DNA from: Sanguinoderma infundibulare
Taxonomy: Eukaryota > Basidiomycota > Agaricomycetes > Polyporales > Polyporaceae
Reading direction: 5' to 3'
DNA: 64,000 nucleotides
NCBI GenBank assembly: GCA_032821775.1
Contig: JAVLRN010000007.1
Location: forward strand, 930,001 to 994,000
Part shown: positions 1-13,319 of the stretch, one piece after another
How the letters are laid out: each line of letters begins with the position of its first letter
How positions within the stretch are numbered: the stretch's first letter is position 1
Notes under the pieces: generated by a model
Told to the model about the DNA's origin: nothing
Database searches by the model: none
What the model saw: the letters and a program-made list of their open reading frames with translations, nothing else
Translations under genes and position numbers: made by a program

Positions 1-955
1 GCGAAGCACGGCGTCCGCTCTCGATCAAGAAGTCGGCCATCGCGATCGCGAACGGATGTGGTTCCTCCTTTACCAAATGTCAGCTTCCCTGCGTCTCGTG
101 ACTCTATAGATGGTTATCGTGCAGGGAACCTACCCGATAGAAGGAATTCAGACTGTATGATTGATGAAAGAAGTGCTGCTGGTCAGTTCCTGACTGCCTA
201 TGTGAAGCTCAGAAGGGCTGACCGGTACGACATGGCACACAGGGCGATAGCATCGATGGTGAGCTTCGTGAAGTCCTTGGACGGGTCGATTTTGTCACGC
301 GGTCCGAAGCTGCCAGGCGAGCGACGGTGAGAATCCAAGCTCTCAAAGAGGGTAGCTGCGTGCCCGAGCATCCACTCACCGCTCCCACTTCAAGACCAAC
401 TGGTGGATGACGTCCATCATACCGTCAAACATGTTGTGGACAGCGGCTGGCCCGAAACACGGCATGAGCAGGCGATCTGTAATGCATGGAGGGGTCAGAT
501 CTGAACATCGCGTTCGTTTGGAGCGTGCCGTCCGGGGGAGCACGTACGCGCAATGCCCCAGTTCTGTTCTTCGGGTCCTCGGGCCTAGGTGATCGTCAAT
601 ACGGAGCCCCTTGCAGACGGTGGTTAGCTCACGGTGAAAAGGCCATCGCCAGCGCCATTGCGCACTTCGTTGAGGCCGCCGGAGACCTTCTTGGGGAACC
701 GTTTGTCGTCGGACACCTCGTTTACCAGTTCCTGCGTGTTGACCCAGACTTTCTTTTCACCTACACGGACCGAGCTAAGTTCGTCGACATATGCAATCGA
801 GAAGCAGTAAAGAACGTACCGAAGATGTTGAGCTGAAAGATCTCGCCATACTGCTGAGCAAGGAGGTTGATGGACCTGGTGGGGAGGTCTTTGTCCAAAG
901 TGTTGATGTGACCGAAGAACGGCACAGCCGGGGGACTGGGGATAGGGGTGGTCAT
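1..955 (-). CDS. CYP505-family fused P450/P450-reductase, N-terminal part (runs off left edge)
   Basis: This is the 5' end of a second self-sufficient fatty-acid hydroxylase gene of the CYP505 (P450foxy/BM3-like) family. The start codon is at 955 on the minus strand. The first exon begins MTTPIPSPPAVPFFGHIN, nearly identical to the start of the complete copy at 22157-26567. Later exons match the other copy up to HPFA..MADFLIESGRRAS at the left edge, where the window ends, so only about the first 200 residues of the haem domain are visible. The family hydroxylates fatty acids near the omega end using NADPH through its own FMN/FAD domains. The gene is divergent to the complete copy 21 kb away. 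A TATATAA-like box lies at 1007-1013. No stop or frameshift was seen in the exons read, but completeness cannot be judged. Confidence 0.82.
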
Positions 956-1006
956 GACGATCGAATCGTGGGTGGGATGAGGAGCTGATGGGCCGAACGA
1001 GCTGCG

Positions 1007-1013
1007 TTATATA
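1007..1013 (-). promoter_or_regulatory. TATA box of left CYP505 copy
   Basis: TATATAA on the minus strand lies about 52 bases upstream of the start codon at 955. The same motif and spacing occur in front of the complete CYP505 copy, and the sequence between box and ATG is also conserved between the copies. Confidence 0.55.
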
Positions 1014-1152
1014 CGGACGGAGGCAATCGGTAGAGAGCGGGTACGAAAGCATCCCGCCACCCATCAAGATTCGGTTCCTATCGCCCATCTTGGGACACAT
1101 GGATGCCAACCTTGAGCAACCGGGGCAGACGCGGGTGAAGACGTGGGTCATG

Positions 1153-1323
1153 CTGACGTGCAGCGCCGGTTCGAACGTTCACGGACGACCGCACAACGTA
1201 CGCCTCGTCGTCGGCGGCAAATCCAGAGGGATGTAGCGCACGAAATTCCACGTAATTAGGCACGGATATGGTGGATTACCGACGCCGGAAGAAGTTGGCG
1301 CTGCGGTCAAGCTTTGCAGAAGA
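1153..1323 (+). repeat. Upstream block shared with the other CYP505 copy, in unexpected orientation
   Basis: This block aligns, by eye at roughly three quarters identity, with 21858-22018 on the same strand. Both carry CCAGAGGG near the middle and CAAGCTTTGCAGAAGACC at the end. The CYP505 genes next to the two blocks are on opposite strands, so gene and block have been turned relative to each other. Confidence 0.6.
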
Positions 1324-1990
1324 CCCCCGGGACGCTGGTCGAAGAAGCCGGTATTAACCTACAATGTCCAATGCTCGGTTACCGGAAAAACCGGATTGGC
1401 CGGGGTCTAGAGGATCTGTCGGGATGCGGCCATAGGTGGATTTGAAGGGACCGTCAGCACGCAAACTCAGGGCACCGATAATGTCGGGCGCGTGTTGTAC
1501 GCTAACCTTAGTTACTTTCATTTTACTCATCGAACGCTTGAATCTTGCATGATTTTTTTCGCTAGTCAAAGTGCGCCAAGCAGACAGACAAGCAGGGATG
1601 TTGGGGGTGAGATGAGAGCGGGAGTCTGAGAATCGGATCGGCCGTTGACACGACACGATTTGCAATAGACGCCCGACGCTCGAATGGGGTCTCGATGGCT
1701 GTGCTACCACTCTCCGGAAACCTCGGATTCAAGCGTTGAGCCGGACTTCTCATTTGTCTCAACAACATCTCCCGGTCCCCTTACGATTGCACAATGCCTC
1801 AGACATCGTTGGCTTCGGACTTTAGTGCTTGCTCGACTCGCAGCCTCGGGCGGGCTTCCACCGACCGAACCTGCCAGTGAGTACAGTTGATCACGTTAAC
1901 CTCGTGTCGGACGCCAGATGTACGTGGACGACAGCTGGACGCCGCACTGAGAGCGGGGTTTCGTTAGGAGCGGGATGACTTTAGAAAGAA

Positions 1991-2619
1991 TCCGCAGCGG
2001 TAACTCGCTGTGGGGGTGTGGACGTAAACGGGGGCTAAATACGTACGACGTTGTCGAGGAGTCGGCTGGATCTGGTTGTCTGAACATTGGACCTTGCAAT
2101 CTTTCCAGGTTATGTAGCCTGTGCGCTCGTGCGTTGGATAGAAGTGGGAGCGCGCCAAACGACGGGAAGATTGTGCGTGGTTGCGGACAAGGAATTGGTA
2201 AAAGCGACGCAGCCGATGTAAGGTAAGGTTATGAGTGACGTCCCCGATAACATGGGCGACGTTCCTGGTATGAAATAGTCGACGTATGCCACACCAGATG
2301 ACCTGTGGGTCCATCCATGATCCACGGTATCATCGAACCCGGCATCCGATGGAGGTCACCTTCGCCGTTCCTCCCTCGTCGCAACGAACGGCGAATCGAG
2401 CGCGAATTTCATATGCTGACTCCGACTGAGTGCTTGTCCACAACCACGCACAATCTGCCCATCGTTTGGCGCGCCCCCGTTTCTATCCAACGTACAGGCA
2501 CGCAAGCTACATGATCAGGAATATTGGAAGGTCCATTGTTCAGATAACCAGTTTGGGACAGCTTCGTACGTACTGAATCCCCATTTACGTCCACATCCCT
2601 ACAGCGAGTAACCGTTGCA
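1991..2619. repeat. Imperfect inverted repeat, arms 1991-2191 and 2433-2619
   Basis: The right arm, read on the minus strand, matches the left arm over about 190 bases at roughly 80 % identity by eye, including GTTGGATAGAA and GCGCGCCAAACGA. About 240 unmatched bases separate the arms. The structure lies just beyond the 3' end of ALG11. It may be a decayed transposable element or two opposed copies of a dispersed repeat; no transposase coding is visible. The flanking stretch 1324-1990 holds no gene that I can support. Confidence 0.6.
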
Positions 2620-2646
2620 GAACACTCTCGCCCCTCAACCTTCACC

Positions 2647-4488
2647 CTACAAACACTTGCGCCACCCGCTCTCGTCCCACCCTTTCTCAAATTCCTCGGC
2701 CGAGAACTTCTGCACGGCCCACGTCCGTGCTCTCGTTCGCATCGCGATGTCAGCCTCAGGTGACAACGTGAGCACGCTGCGGAACGCCTCAGCGAACGTC
2801 TCGGATGACGTGGCGTGGTACCCAGTCGGCTCGCCGTTCAGTGGGACGACAATGTCGAGCAGCGGCCCCCCAGACCCGTGCGCGACCACGATCGCTCCCG
2901 CGGCCTGCCAAGACCAGCAAACCAATCAATGACGCTGGGCAGGAAGGAAGGCGGTATGAGCGGGCGTACCATAAATTCCACGATGTTGATCCCAAAGTGC
3001 TCGTCGACCATAGTCCCCAACCCAATACTAGCGCGCGACAGCCAGTCGAGCATATCCGTAAACGACGCGTTCACCGCGAACTCGACTTGGTCTTCGATCC
3101 CCAGCTCTCGCGCAAGCAAGCGGAGGTTCTCGATACGCGTCGCGTCACCGACATTCCGGCTCCCACCGACAAGAACGAGCTTGACGGCATCGGGGCCTTG
3201 GCCCTTGTATGCCGGGTACTTTGTTAGCAGCGCGTGGAAGGCGTGGAGCTGGGCGGGGTGGTCTTTTTCCGGTCTGCACCAGTGTCAGATATCAACCGGC
3301 TTGATGGAGACCGCCCGCACTGACCTGAATTGCGCTATGCTGAGGATCACTCGCTGGCGGCCCTCAAGCGGTAAGGCTGCCATTTGACGCGTGTCGCAGG
3401 ATGGGTACACGATTTGCGCCTCCTTTAACGACTCAGTCCGACGGCGAGAAAGAAACTCGAGGAGGACAAGGGGTGGAAGGAGATGAATCGCGTCGAGGAC
3501 TTTGTCGGAGTATTGGAGAATGGAGTCAACGTGGCCCTTGGTCCAGGACGAGTTGACCATGATGAAGCGTGCTTGACGCAGGGAATATGCGTAGTAGTAC
3601 ATGAATATACGGTAGTATCTGCAGCCCAGTGTTAGTCAGTGCATACATTTCGTGATGTTTGGACTCACAGCAATTTGCCGAAACTGAGGATATTGGAAGA
3701 GGAAATCGCGTCGGAATTGGTGTGACCTGCTGTGCGGCTCTTCACGCGGGACACCATCGTGGTGCTGATTGTAGGGTAGTGGACATATGCGCCTACAGGG
3801 ACGTTTCCAAGCAGGGAGACGACCGGGAAGGTGAACGCATAGCCCATAGTATCTGCACCAAGGTTCACAACCGTAGATTGTGGGCAAGGTATGGTACGTA
3901 CCAATGAATAGGTCTGGAATGAGGATTGACATGGCCTCCCAGACGAGATACATGGAACCAAGACTTTGTCCTAGGAGGGTGAAACGAGGCCATGTAGAAT
4001 CTTCGACGATGTATCGAGATTCCACGAAGAGAAAGTGGAGAGACTTTGGAGACAATTCAATGTCAAATCTAGCCTGCGGGTGGTAAGAACACAAAACAGA
4101 GCCTGGCAAGCTTGTCTCGTACCTTTACTTTGTCAATAATCTTCTCTTTCGTCGTGTCCGTGTCTCCGCTGTAAACAACAGAGATGGTGTCCGGCTCTTT
4201 TCTTTGAAGAGCAGACACAGCAGCCCAGAGGACACGTTCGCCTCCTCCACCGGCATTACTTGGCAAAGCTACGTGAGATGAGAGGCACATTCGCTACTGT
4301 ACGTCCCACAATGCTCACCAATACGGATGGAAGAACCCTACAATCTTCTTTGTGCTCGCATCCTCCACACCAAGCTCCGAGAACAACTTCTCCCTCTGCT
4401 TGGGATTTCTTCGGCGTAATCCCAATATTTGACCCGCCGTTTGGGCCACGAAAAGAGCGAGCAGGAATCCGCAGAGAGCCAAGAACAT
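2647..4488 (-). CDS. ALG11: ALG11, GDP-Man:Man3GlcNAc2-PP-dolichol alpha-1,2-mannosyltransferase
   Basis: The enzyme adds the fourth and fifth mannoses to the lipid-linked N-glycan precursor on the cytosolic face of the ER. The gene is split into several exons on the minus strand. The N-terminus starts with a membrane anchor ([16 protein letters not shown]). Next come the [14 protein letters not shown] motif, the family stretch [20 protein letters not shown], a [13 protein letters not shown] segment, and a GT4 donor-binding end with [12 protein letters not shown] and AHGSGGP. An in-frame stop precedes the chosen ATG at 4488, which fixes the start unless an upstream intron exists. No inactivating change was seen. 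The 272 bases to 4760 form a divergent promoter shared with the next gene. Confidence 0.9.
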
Positions 4489-4759
4489 GGCGAAATGAGA
4501 TGTCGTCAGAATGCCCAGCAGGCCGACCAGACGACGGAGAACGTAGAAAGAGAAAGCAGTTCAGACAGGGGAGAGCAAGATGTATGCACTGGCAGCTCTC
4601 TGCGGCCACCGTTTGGGCGTGACGCACGGGCGCCTGGAAGACGAAGGAGTGCTCTCACCACCGGGAGCACTGCGCTTTCGTTCCCACTGCTCGACGTCGT
4701 CGACGTCGGACTCATCGGCGCCGACACTCTCACTCTCCTTACCCCACTGACGACTCCTC

Positions 4760-6223
4760 ATGGACTACGACCGCAAATCGACAGTCTCCTCCTTCTACGG
4801 CGGCCGCCGCAGCGGCGACGCCCTCCACGCCGACTTTCCCGCCGGAGCGGCGCCCCCCGTCCGCCCCCGCGCCGACTCTGCGTCTTCGTTCTACGGCAAC
4901 AGGAACTCTCGCGGTGACGGCTATGATGCTGCACCGACCGGGCCCGGGGCGGGGTACAACCAGAGCTCATACTTCGACGCTGGCCGCACGGAGCCCGTTA
5001 AGGGCGGCGACGAGGAGGCCGCGGCGTGGGACGTCTATGCGGACTTCAACAACGCTGGCCCGCGGTACGCGAACGCGTTCGGCATGGCCGACACTGGGTG
5101 CGTCCGTCGGGCCTGCTGTCGGGCGTGGAGATGTGATTGGCTTATGCTGCAGAAGCTATCGTCAAGTGCCTTCGCCCACACCGTACAGTCCGGGGTGAGT
5201 GAGCTGGGTGTGTTGCATTCTCTGTATTCACTGTGCTGCAGGTACACGAAGCAAGAGGCAGCATCTCTCACTGAGCAACAGCCCGGAGGTGTGGAGATGG
5301 TCACAGTGCCTGCCCTGGGACCCGAGTGGAAAGCGGACGAGCTGCGAGACATGTCCAAGAAGGCCAAGCGCGAGGAAAAGATGGAGAACATTTCGACAAA
5401 GTGGAAGATGTGGAATAGAGGACAGACTGGTCTCTGTGGCAATCACTTCACCCGAAGGTTTACAGCCTGGTTTGTCTTCGCGCTTTGTGCAGCGTACGTG
5501 TCGTTTAGATGTAGATTGCCCTGGCGAGGCTAACTCTGGTCTAGGATCGGCATCGTCCTGGCCTTTACGATCCCTCGAGTACCCTCGCTCAGCTCAAACC
5601 AGAACGAGCCTCTTTCCCCCGCCACGGGCTCCTTCAACAAGAGCATTCCCGCCGAGTTCAGCAGATCACCAGCCAACTTCTCCTTCCCCGGCCTCATGAA
5701 GCTCCAGGCTGACACCGGAGGCAACTTCCTACCCCTCACCTTCAAGAACATTCACGGGTCCGTGTTCGACTCGATCACAGGGCGGCAGGTTGCTACAGGC
5801 GATACCGGCCATCTCACCGTGCCCGCGAAGGAGTTCCCGATCATCAACATGAATCTGAACTTCACCTACGGTGCCGCGAACGACTCGGATGTGACATGTG
5901 GGTATTATTATCTTGAAGAATCCCCTTCCCTTCTTGTTCCACGTCCGTGTTGACACCATGCGTATATACAGGGAACAACTGGTACAACGCCTGCAAAAAC
6001 AAGGCGACCGTTTCCGGCGGCGTGCGCCCATGTACGTGCAAATTTGCTCTGCCTTTCACTGGCTAAGGTGCTCCCTATTGTCACCACTGAGCACAACCCA
6101 ACAGCCGTGCAGTTTCGCCTGGTGCTCGACATGGACATAGCCGGCCTCATCGGCAACCGGGCAACATCGACGCAGGTCACCGATGCGGCGTGTCCCATTG
6201 AGCTCCCCTCCGACTCCGTCTGA
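4760..6223 (+). CDS. Fungal single-pass membrane protein, unknown function
   Basis: Five exons (4760-5097, 5242-5493, 5545-5897, 5972-6031, 6105-6223) join in frame to give 373 residues. The N-terminal ~190 residues are disordered and probably cytosolic, with repeated SSFYGxR motifs and a lysine/glutamate-rich stretch before the membrane. One hydrophobic helix follows (FTAWFVFALCAAIGIVLAF). The C-terminal ~170 residues would be outside the cytosol and carry many NxS/T sites. The layout of a basic juxtamembrane region, one helix and a beta-rich outer domain resembles NDR1/LEA-2-like proteins, but I cannot prove that family by eye. All splice phases agree, which supports a real expressed gene. 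Confidence 0.75.
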
Positions 6224-6624
6224 AAGCGTATGAGTACCTGGGACCTTCGCTGCCGTTCATTCCTTTGGATGTCTTTATTTTCTCCACTCCTCTTTAGTTA
6301 CCACTCGGACTTGGATCAGAGACGGACTTTGCTTGGCCCCAGACTTGAGACAGACGGACCGTAGACCTGACCTGACGTTATAGCATCGGCATCAGCACCC
6401 TCATGCAATATCCACCCCGTTGTCTTCATCTAGTAGCGTATGCCATCTTATTCTCGGACCTCACCTCGAGTGTCTTCTCCTTCAAATGAACTCTTTCATA
6501 ACGGTAAGCATCCAGTTTCGCGGCTGACTGTATGAGTCACGTCTGCAGGCTCCTTCGAGATAGGACGGCCACGCATGCCAACGACTGGTGGCTCTCGTTT
6601 CCAAAGTAATCACAAACGACCATT
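6224..6624 (+). other. Intergenic, 3'/5' flanks only
   Basis: These 401 bases separate two genes on the same strand. No open frame, RNA gene or repeat that I can support is present. They presumably hold the terminator of the membrane-protein gene and the promoter of the tetraspanin gene. Confidence 0.6.
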
Positions 6625-8579
6625 ATGGCGCCTCGGATCCCGTCGAACTCCTCGGCCGTCCAGCGCATAGAACAGTCAAATATCCGTCATCGCTCAGGTG
6701 CACACAGCCCAAACCCCGGTGCATCCGACTCCCAAAATGGAGCATCAATTTCGAGCAGGCGACGCATCTCCTCTAGCCGCCGCCCTGAACGCGTAGACGA
6801 GACTCCGACGACCGTCCCAGCGGATGACGCAGACGACGCCACGGGAGGCCCACCGACTGTGCTCCTTGTGCGCCGCTCGCGCGTATCGACTCGAAGCGCG
6901 GCCTCGCGCTTCCGGACGCGCCTTCGCCCGCCCCCGGAAGCCGAAGCGAGCGACTACTTTGTGCAGTCGCACAACAACAACATCTCTTCTCGCACGACGC
7001 CTGAGCGCGAAGAAGCCGCGGTGCGGATCGGCCAGCGGCTGTTTGGCTATGTACCTCGAGAAGGCGATCGCAAGTATGGGGCAGATGCGGGCGCAGGCTT
7101 CACGCACGTCCCGCTCACTCCACCGCGACCTGCCCAACCGGATCGCGGTCGGTCTGGCTGGTCGACGTACGGTGCTCAGACCGAGGATTCTAGGCTGCCT
7201 ACCCCGAACTACCCAGCAGCAGGAGCGGGAGCGGGGGGCCTGGGCTCGTACTTCCCCCGTCTGCCAGCTCTGCCGATCAACTTTTACGCGTTCCGCTCGC
7301 GCCCCGTCCTACCGACAGCGGCACGGACCGAGTCCGAATGCTCGACGTACTCGCAGGCGTCGACCACCTCCAGCGCGGGCACCCGCTCCGCCACCTCTGC
7401 CTCCTCTAGATCCAAATCCGAAACGGACCGGGATCGCGTCCCGACAGCGATCAAGGACAAGCGGCCGCTCCTGCTCTCCGCCTGGAGCTCGTCGGACAAG
7501 TACACGCGCAAGTTCCCGCGCCCGCGTGCGCTCCAGGGCGGGAGCTGGCTCGGGTCTGCCGCCGCGTCCACGCTGGCCGGCGAAGGCGGCGAGGACGGGC
7601 TGGGGATCGACCGCCCCGAGCGGTGGACGGCGCACAAGTGGTGCCTCGTCCTCTCCGTGTGCACCCTGCTTGTGTACGGCGGCGCTGGGCTCATCTGCTC
7701 GGTCCTCACGTGGTTTCGAGGTACGCTTTCCTTCTCGCCCTCCCAACCCCAAGCGCTGACATGGACACCCCACCCCACCCCATCCCTGGAACAGCATGGG
7801 ACGGCGCAGACGTCTTCTACGTCGCCAACTACGACCTCCTCGTCCTCCTCACCCTCGCGTCCTCGATCCTCCTCCTCGCCTTCCTCGTCGGCGTCTCCGG
7901 CGCGCTCCTCAACTCCCGCCCCCTCCTCGCGCTCTACGCCCTCCTCCTCTGGCCCGCCTTCCTCGCCCTCCTCACCGTCGCCTACCCATCCTACAAGCGC
8001 TCCGCGTACGCCCTCGACCGCAAGCTCTCCCTCGCCTGGTCGCAGTACTACACCCCCCTCGGCCGGCTCGCGATCCAGGACGCCCTCGGCTGCTGCGGCT
8101 TCCGCTCCGCGCTGCACGGCGCGTCCCCCTCCGCGCTCTGCTACCCCCGCACGCCGCTACCGGGCTGCAAGGGCCCGCTGTGGCGCTTCGAGCGGCGGTG
8201 GCTCGCGACGCTCTGGCGCACGCTCTTTGCCCTCGTCCCGCTCCACATCCTCAACATCTTTGTCGCGCTCCTCTGCGCGAACCACGTCACGCGCACGTTC
8301 GGCAAGGGCATCATGCCGAAGCGGTACCGGCTCAACGCGGACGACGTGCACGCGGACGCCGGCGTGTTTCTGGACGCGCTGCGCGAGGCCAAGGTGCTGC
8401 CCGTCGCGCCCCCCGGCATGACGCGGGCGCCGTCGAGCAGGGTGTTCCGCGAGGACAAGAAGGTGGGCTACGATGTTGAGGAATGGGAGACTGTTGAGCT
8501 TCTTGGAGCACGACTTCGGGGTGGCGGGGCGGGTGAACCAGATCGAAAGGGACGTTATTCGTGGGAGACGGAGGGATGA
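6625..8579 (+). CDS. Tetraspanin-like four-helix membrane protein (basidiomycete Tsp2-type)
   Basis: Two exons (6625-7720, 7795-8579) join in frame to give 626 residues. The first ~330 residues are Ser/Arg/Pro-rich and disordered, which is far longer than in animal tetraspanins but usual for fungal Tsp2-type proteins. Four hydrophobic helices follow, starting at WCLVLSVCTLLVYGGAGLIC. The large outer loop holds the diagnostic CCG motif (ALGCCGFRSA) plus further cysteines (LCYPRT, PGCKGP). The C-terminal tail is cytosolic and charged (EDKKVGYDVEEWETVELLG). Tetraspanins organise membrane microdomains; in fungi some are needed for infection or hyphal growth, but no such role is claimed here. The single intron falls just after the first helix. 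Confidence 0.85.
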
Positions 8580-8716
8580 TATATGGTAATAAAGTCGGAT
8601 ATACAATCTAATAACACAAAACGACGTAATGCTACTTATCTATGTCGAAAGCCCCGGTGCGCGAACCATGTGTGTGTGTGTGTGCAACGAACATGCTGAG
8701 TGTCAGATCTCAGTGC

Positions 8717-10410
<1,694 letters not shown>

Positions 10411-10438
10411 TCTTCTTTAGCTAAGCTTTCTTTGTGGT

Positions 10439-10448
10439 ATCACGTGAT
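10439..10448. promoter_or_regulatory. ATCACGTGAT palindrome upstream of TRR1
   Basis: A 10-bp perfect palindrome with a CACGTG E-box core lies 29 bases upstream of the distal TRR1 start codon. Sites of this form bind bHLH factors of the Cbf1/Pho4 type in fungi, and Cbf1 links to sulfur/redox metabolism. The role here is inferred. The rest of 10449-10837 holds no supported feature. Confidence 0.4.
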
Positions 10449-10837
10449 CACAGGTCACGCAAGCATGACCAAGAAGCGCGGCCGCGAGTGGTGGGCCAAC
10501 TGCCTTGTTGCTATCAACCCACGCCCGAGCCACGCCCTCTCAGAGCACGACGCTGACAGACCTGCCAGCCGTCTGCACAGTATCCTGATGGCCTAGCAGC
10601 GCATTCCAAATCTCTTCCGTTGGCTGCCATGTTGCACGCAATAGAGGCCTTCCCAATACTAATGTCTGTCAGGTGCGCACTCGCAAAACACCGGTGTTAT
10701 GCACGCTATCGCAGATTATTACGCTATAGCCAATCGCCATCCGCGACTATTCCCGCACCAGCCCCCCACGCCACCGATTGGCTCCCCTGGACCGTTCAGC
10801 AAGCATGGTGACCGCGACGTGCATTGTTGGAAGCAAC

Positions 10838-13319
10838 TCACTCCGCCCTCATCAACACTTCTTCCCCCTTCCCTTGAATATCGCCCACAGTCCTGTGACC
10901 CGCCAATCCCAACGTCAACTCAAAGTCCGCCAGGATGGTCTTGACCACCGCCTCAACACCCGCCTGTCCTGCGATCGCCAGCCCGTATACGTACGGGCGG
11001 CCAACTGCGGAACACGTCAGATCACGCCCGAGCACCTCGAGACGACGCATTGCTCACGAAGGATCCCCTGCGCGCCCAGCGCCAGTGCCCGGAAGATGTC
11101 CGACCCTGACCGGATGCCCGAGTCGAAGAGAACCGTGAGCTTGCCGCTTGCTTGTCCCTCCCTCACTTTCTGCGATTTCATTACGCGCTCGAGGGCTACG
11201 AGCGCGGAGATTGACCCATCAATTTGACGTCCGCCTGTGAGGGAGACAATTGTCCATGGTAAGTGACTGGTTTGATGAGCACTAAGTATTGTAGTTAGGG
11301 ACAAAAGTGATCGAGTCCGATTCATTTCCGGATCAGGCCCACCTGCCAATCAACTTAACCCCTCCCCGACGAGGACGTCGTAACCATACTCAACGCCTAG
11401 TCCGCTGCTCTGACAGGTCTCTAAGCCGAGCACGAGCCCCAGGTGCATGTCCGGCTCCTGATCGCCACACTGTCCTCGGCAACTTTAAGCTACTCGAGGT
11501 CGACCTGGGTGTCCTGAAACTAAGTCCGCCCGTCCCTCCGCCACTACGACGCACCCCGACCTCCAGCGTTGCACCCCCGGCGGACTTCGGAGAACGGACA
11601 TGATGTCCGGACAAAACAAGCTCAGAAGGTGGTCTGCCAGATCAGGCGCGCCCTCACAGACGGTTCCCCGGCCTTCAAACGATTGACCGGAACGCCGTGC
11701 ATGCAAGTCCGATAACCCCTACGGTGCGGAGATCCATCGCACTGCTCGGCTCAGTGTCAATGCGCCGGACACGTGCGACGATTCAAGCTTGGGACGCAGA
11801 ACTCTAGCAAAACCTGGACTCGCTAGACACAAGTTGGAACCACTCACCGTGGTTGGACACAATAACCCCATCAATGCCCTCGTCAATGGCGATCTCCACA
11901 TCCTGCAGCCGCATCAGCAATACACGCTCAAACCTCCCTCACCACGTACCTGCGTAGCCAAAACACCCTTCAAGATCAACGGCCCCTTCCAATTCTTCCT
12001 CAAGAACCTCACGTCCTCCCAAGTCCTGAACGTCCCATTCACGCTCTGCCGGCCCCACGCAGCGGCGAGCTCGAACATCTCCCTCGTCTTCGCGTCCCCT
12101 TCCCTGTACAGTTCCTTCACCTTCGCCGGGTCGTACGGGAACCCTGGCGCTTCCTCGTCCCCATGCGGGGCCTTCCCCTGCGCCTTCATGAACTCCGGGT
12201 CCGACAGCGCGACCTGGATCCCGACCCCGTGCACGAACGGCAGGAACGCGTGGTCGAGGTCCGCTGGCCGGAACCCGATCGCCATAGTGTCCACTGTGAC
12301 GACGAGCGCCGTGTACCCGCTCTCCTTCGCCCGCCGGAGGAGCGAGAGCGTGTACGCGTCGTTGCGCGGCCAGTAGAGCTGGAACCAGCGCGGGCTTCCG
12401 GGCCCGTTCGCGCGCGCGACGGCCTCGAGCGAGCGCGATGATGCCCCAGAAAGGATGAGAGGCACGCCCAGCGCACGGGCCGCGTGTGCGGTGGCGAGCT
12501 CGGCGTCAGGGTGGAAGCACGATTGGACGCCGATGGGGGCTATGATGAGTGGGGAGGGGTACTTGACGCCGAAGAGGGTGGTCTGTGCGGGGGTGGGGTG
12601 GGGTGGGATGGGGTGATCAGTCTCGAGCGTTTCTGCGATGGAGAGCGCGCGCTCTCCCGGCGATCAAGCACGTCGGTCCCAGTATGCACTAGTCGCAAAC
12701 GTTGCACGATCGCGCGGCATCCTAGGACGCCGGGAGAGCGGGAGAGTGTCTGAAATGCAAACTCACCTCGACATCGCGGTGCGTGACGTCGCGCAGCATG
12801 CGGGGGACTATCTGCCACCGCTCGAAGGCGTTCCGGTTGGCGCGATAGGTCTCGCCCGACCCCGCATTGCCGGATAGGAACCCCCACGCGCCTGCAAGCA
12901 CACACATACGATCAACAATCAATTACCGTAATTTCTCGAAAACGGCGGGGAAGGTACGGGGTCGGCATCCCATCTGCTCGGGCCCGCAATTCACACCGAA
13001 GGGCGACGGCGATGGCTTCGCGATCTCGGCCATCGCGTTCCACGATCCTCGACGTAATACACGCCCATGCGCATACGTGAAGGGAACCGACGTTGCCGAG
13101 AGGGATTGGAATAGACATACCAGGGCTGTCCTTCAGCTTCTCCCGTGCCGCCTGCTCTATCTTGTCTGGCGCGACAGAACCAAGCGGGGGTCCGGTGTCG
13201 CTTGCGAAAAGTTCTTGGACATATCCAGACCATCGCCCGATCGCAGCGCCATACGACCTCCCTTCGCCGTCGTCCTGGGCCACCGCATTCGCACTGGCAA
13301 GTGCGCCGTCCTGGGCCAT
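10838..13319 (-). CDS. FMN-dependent alpha-hydroxy-acid oxidase, lactate 2-monooxygenase-like
   Basis: This is a TIM-barrel flavoenzyme that oxidises L-2-hydroxy acids. The region from TTLFGVKYPSPLIIAPIGVQ through RWFQLYWPR and ALVVTVDT to FRPADLD resembles lactate 2-monooxygenase more than cytochrome b2; no cytochrome b5 domain or signal peptide is present. Other conserved parts are the FMN/substrate segment DGVIVSNH, followed after an intron by GGRQIDGS (catalytic His-Gly-Gly-Arg), then LFDSGIRSGSDIFRALALGA and GRPYVYGLAIAGQ. Exon 1 spans 13121-13319 and exon 2 begins at 12891. The introns of about 229, 174 and 580 nt are long for this window. The largest (about 11240-11820) splits the His-Gly-Gly motif and may hold an insertion. 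All splice joins I checked keep the frame. The exact substrate is unknown. Confidence 0.85.
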
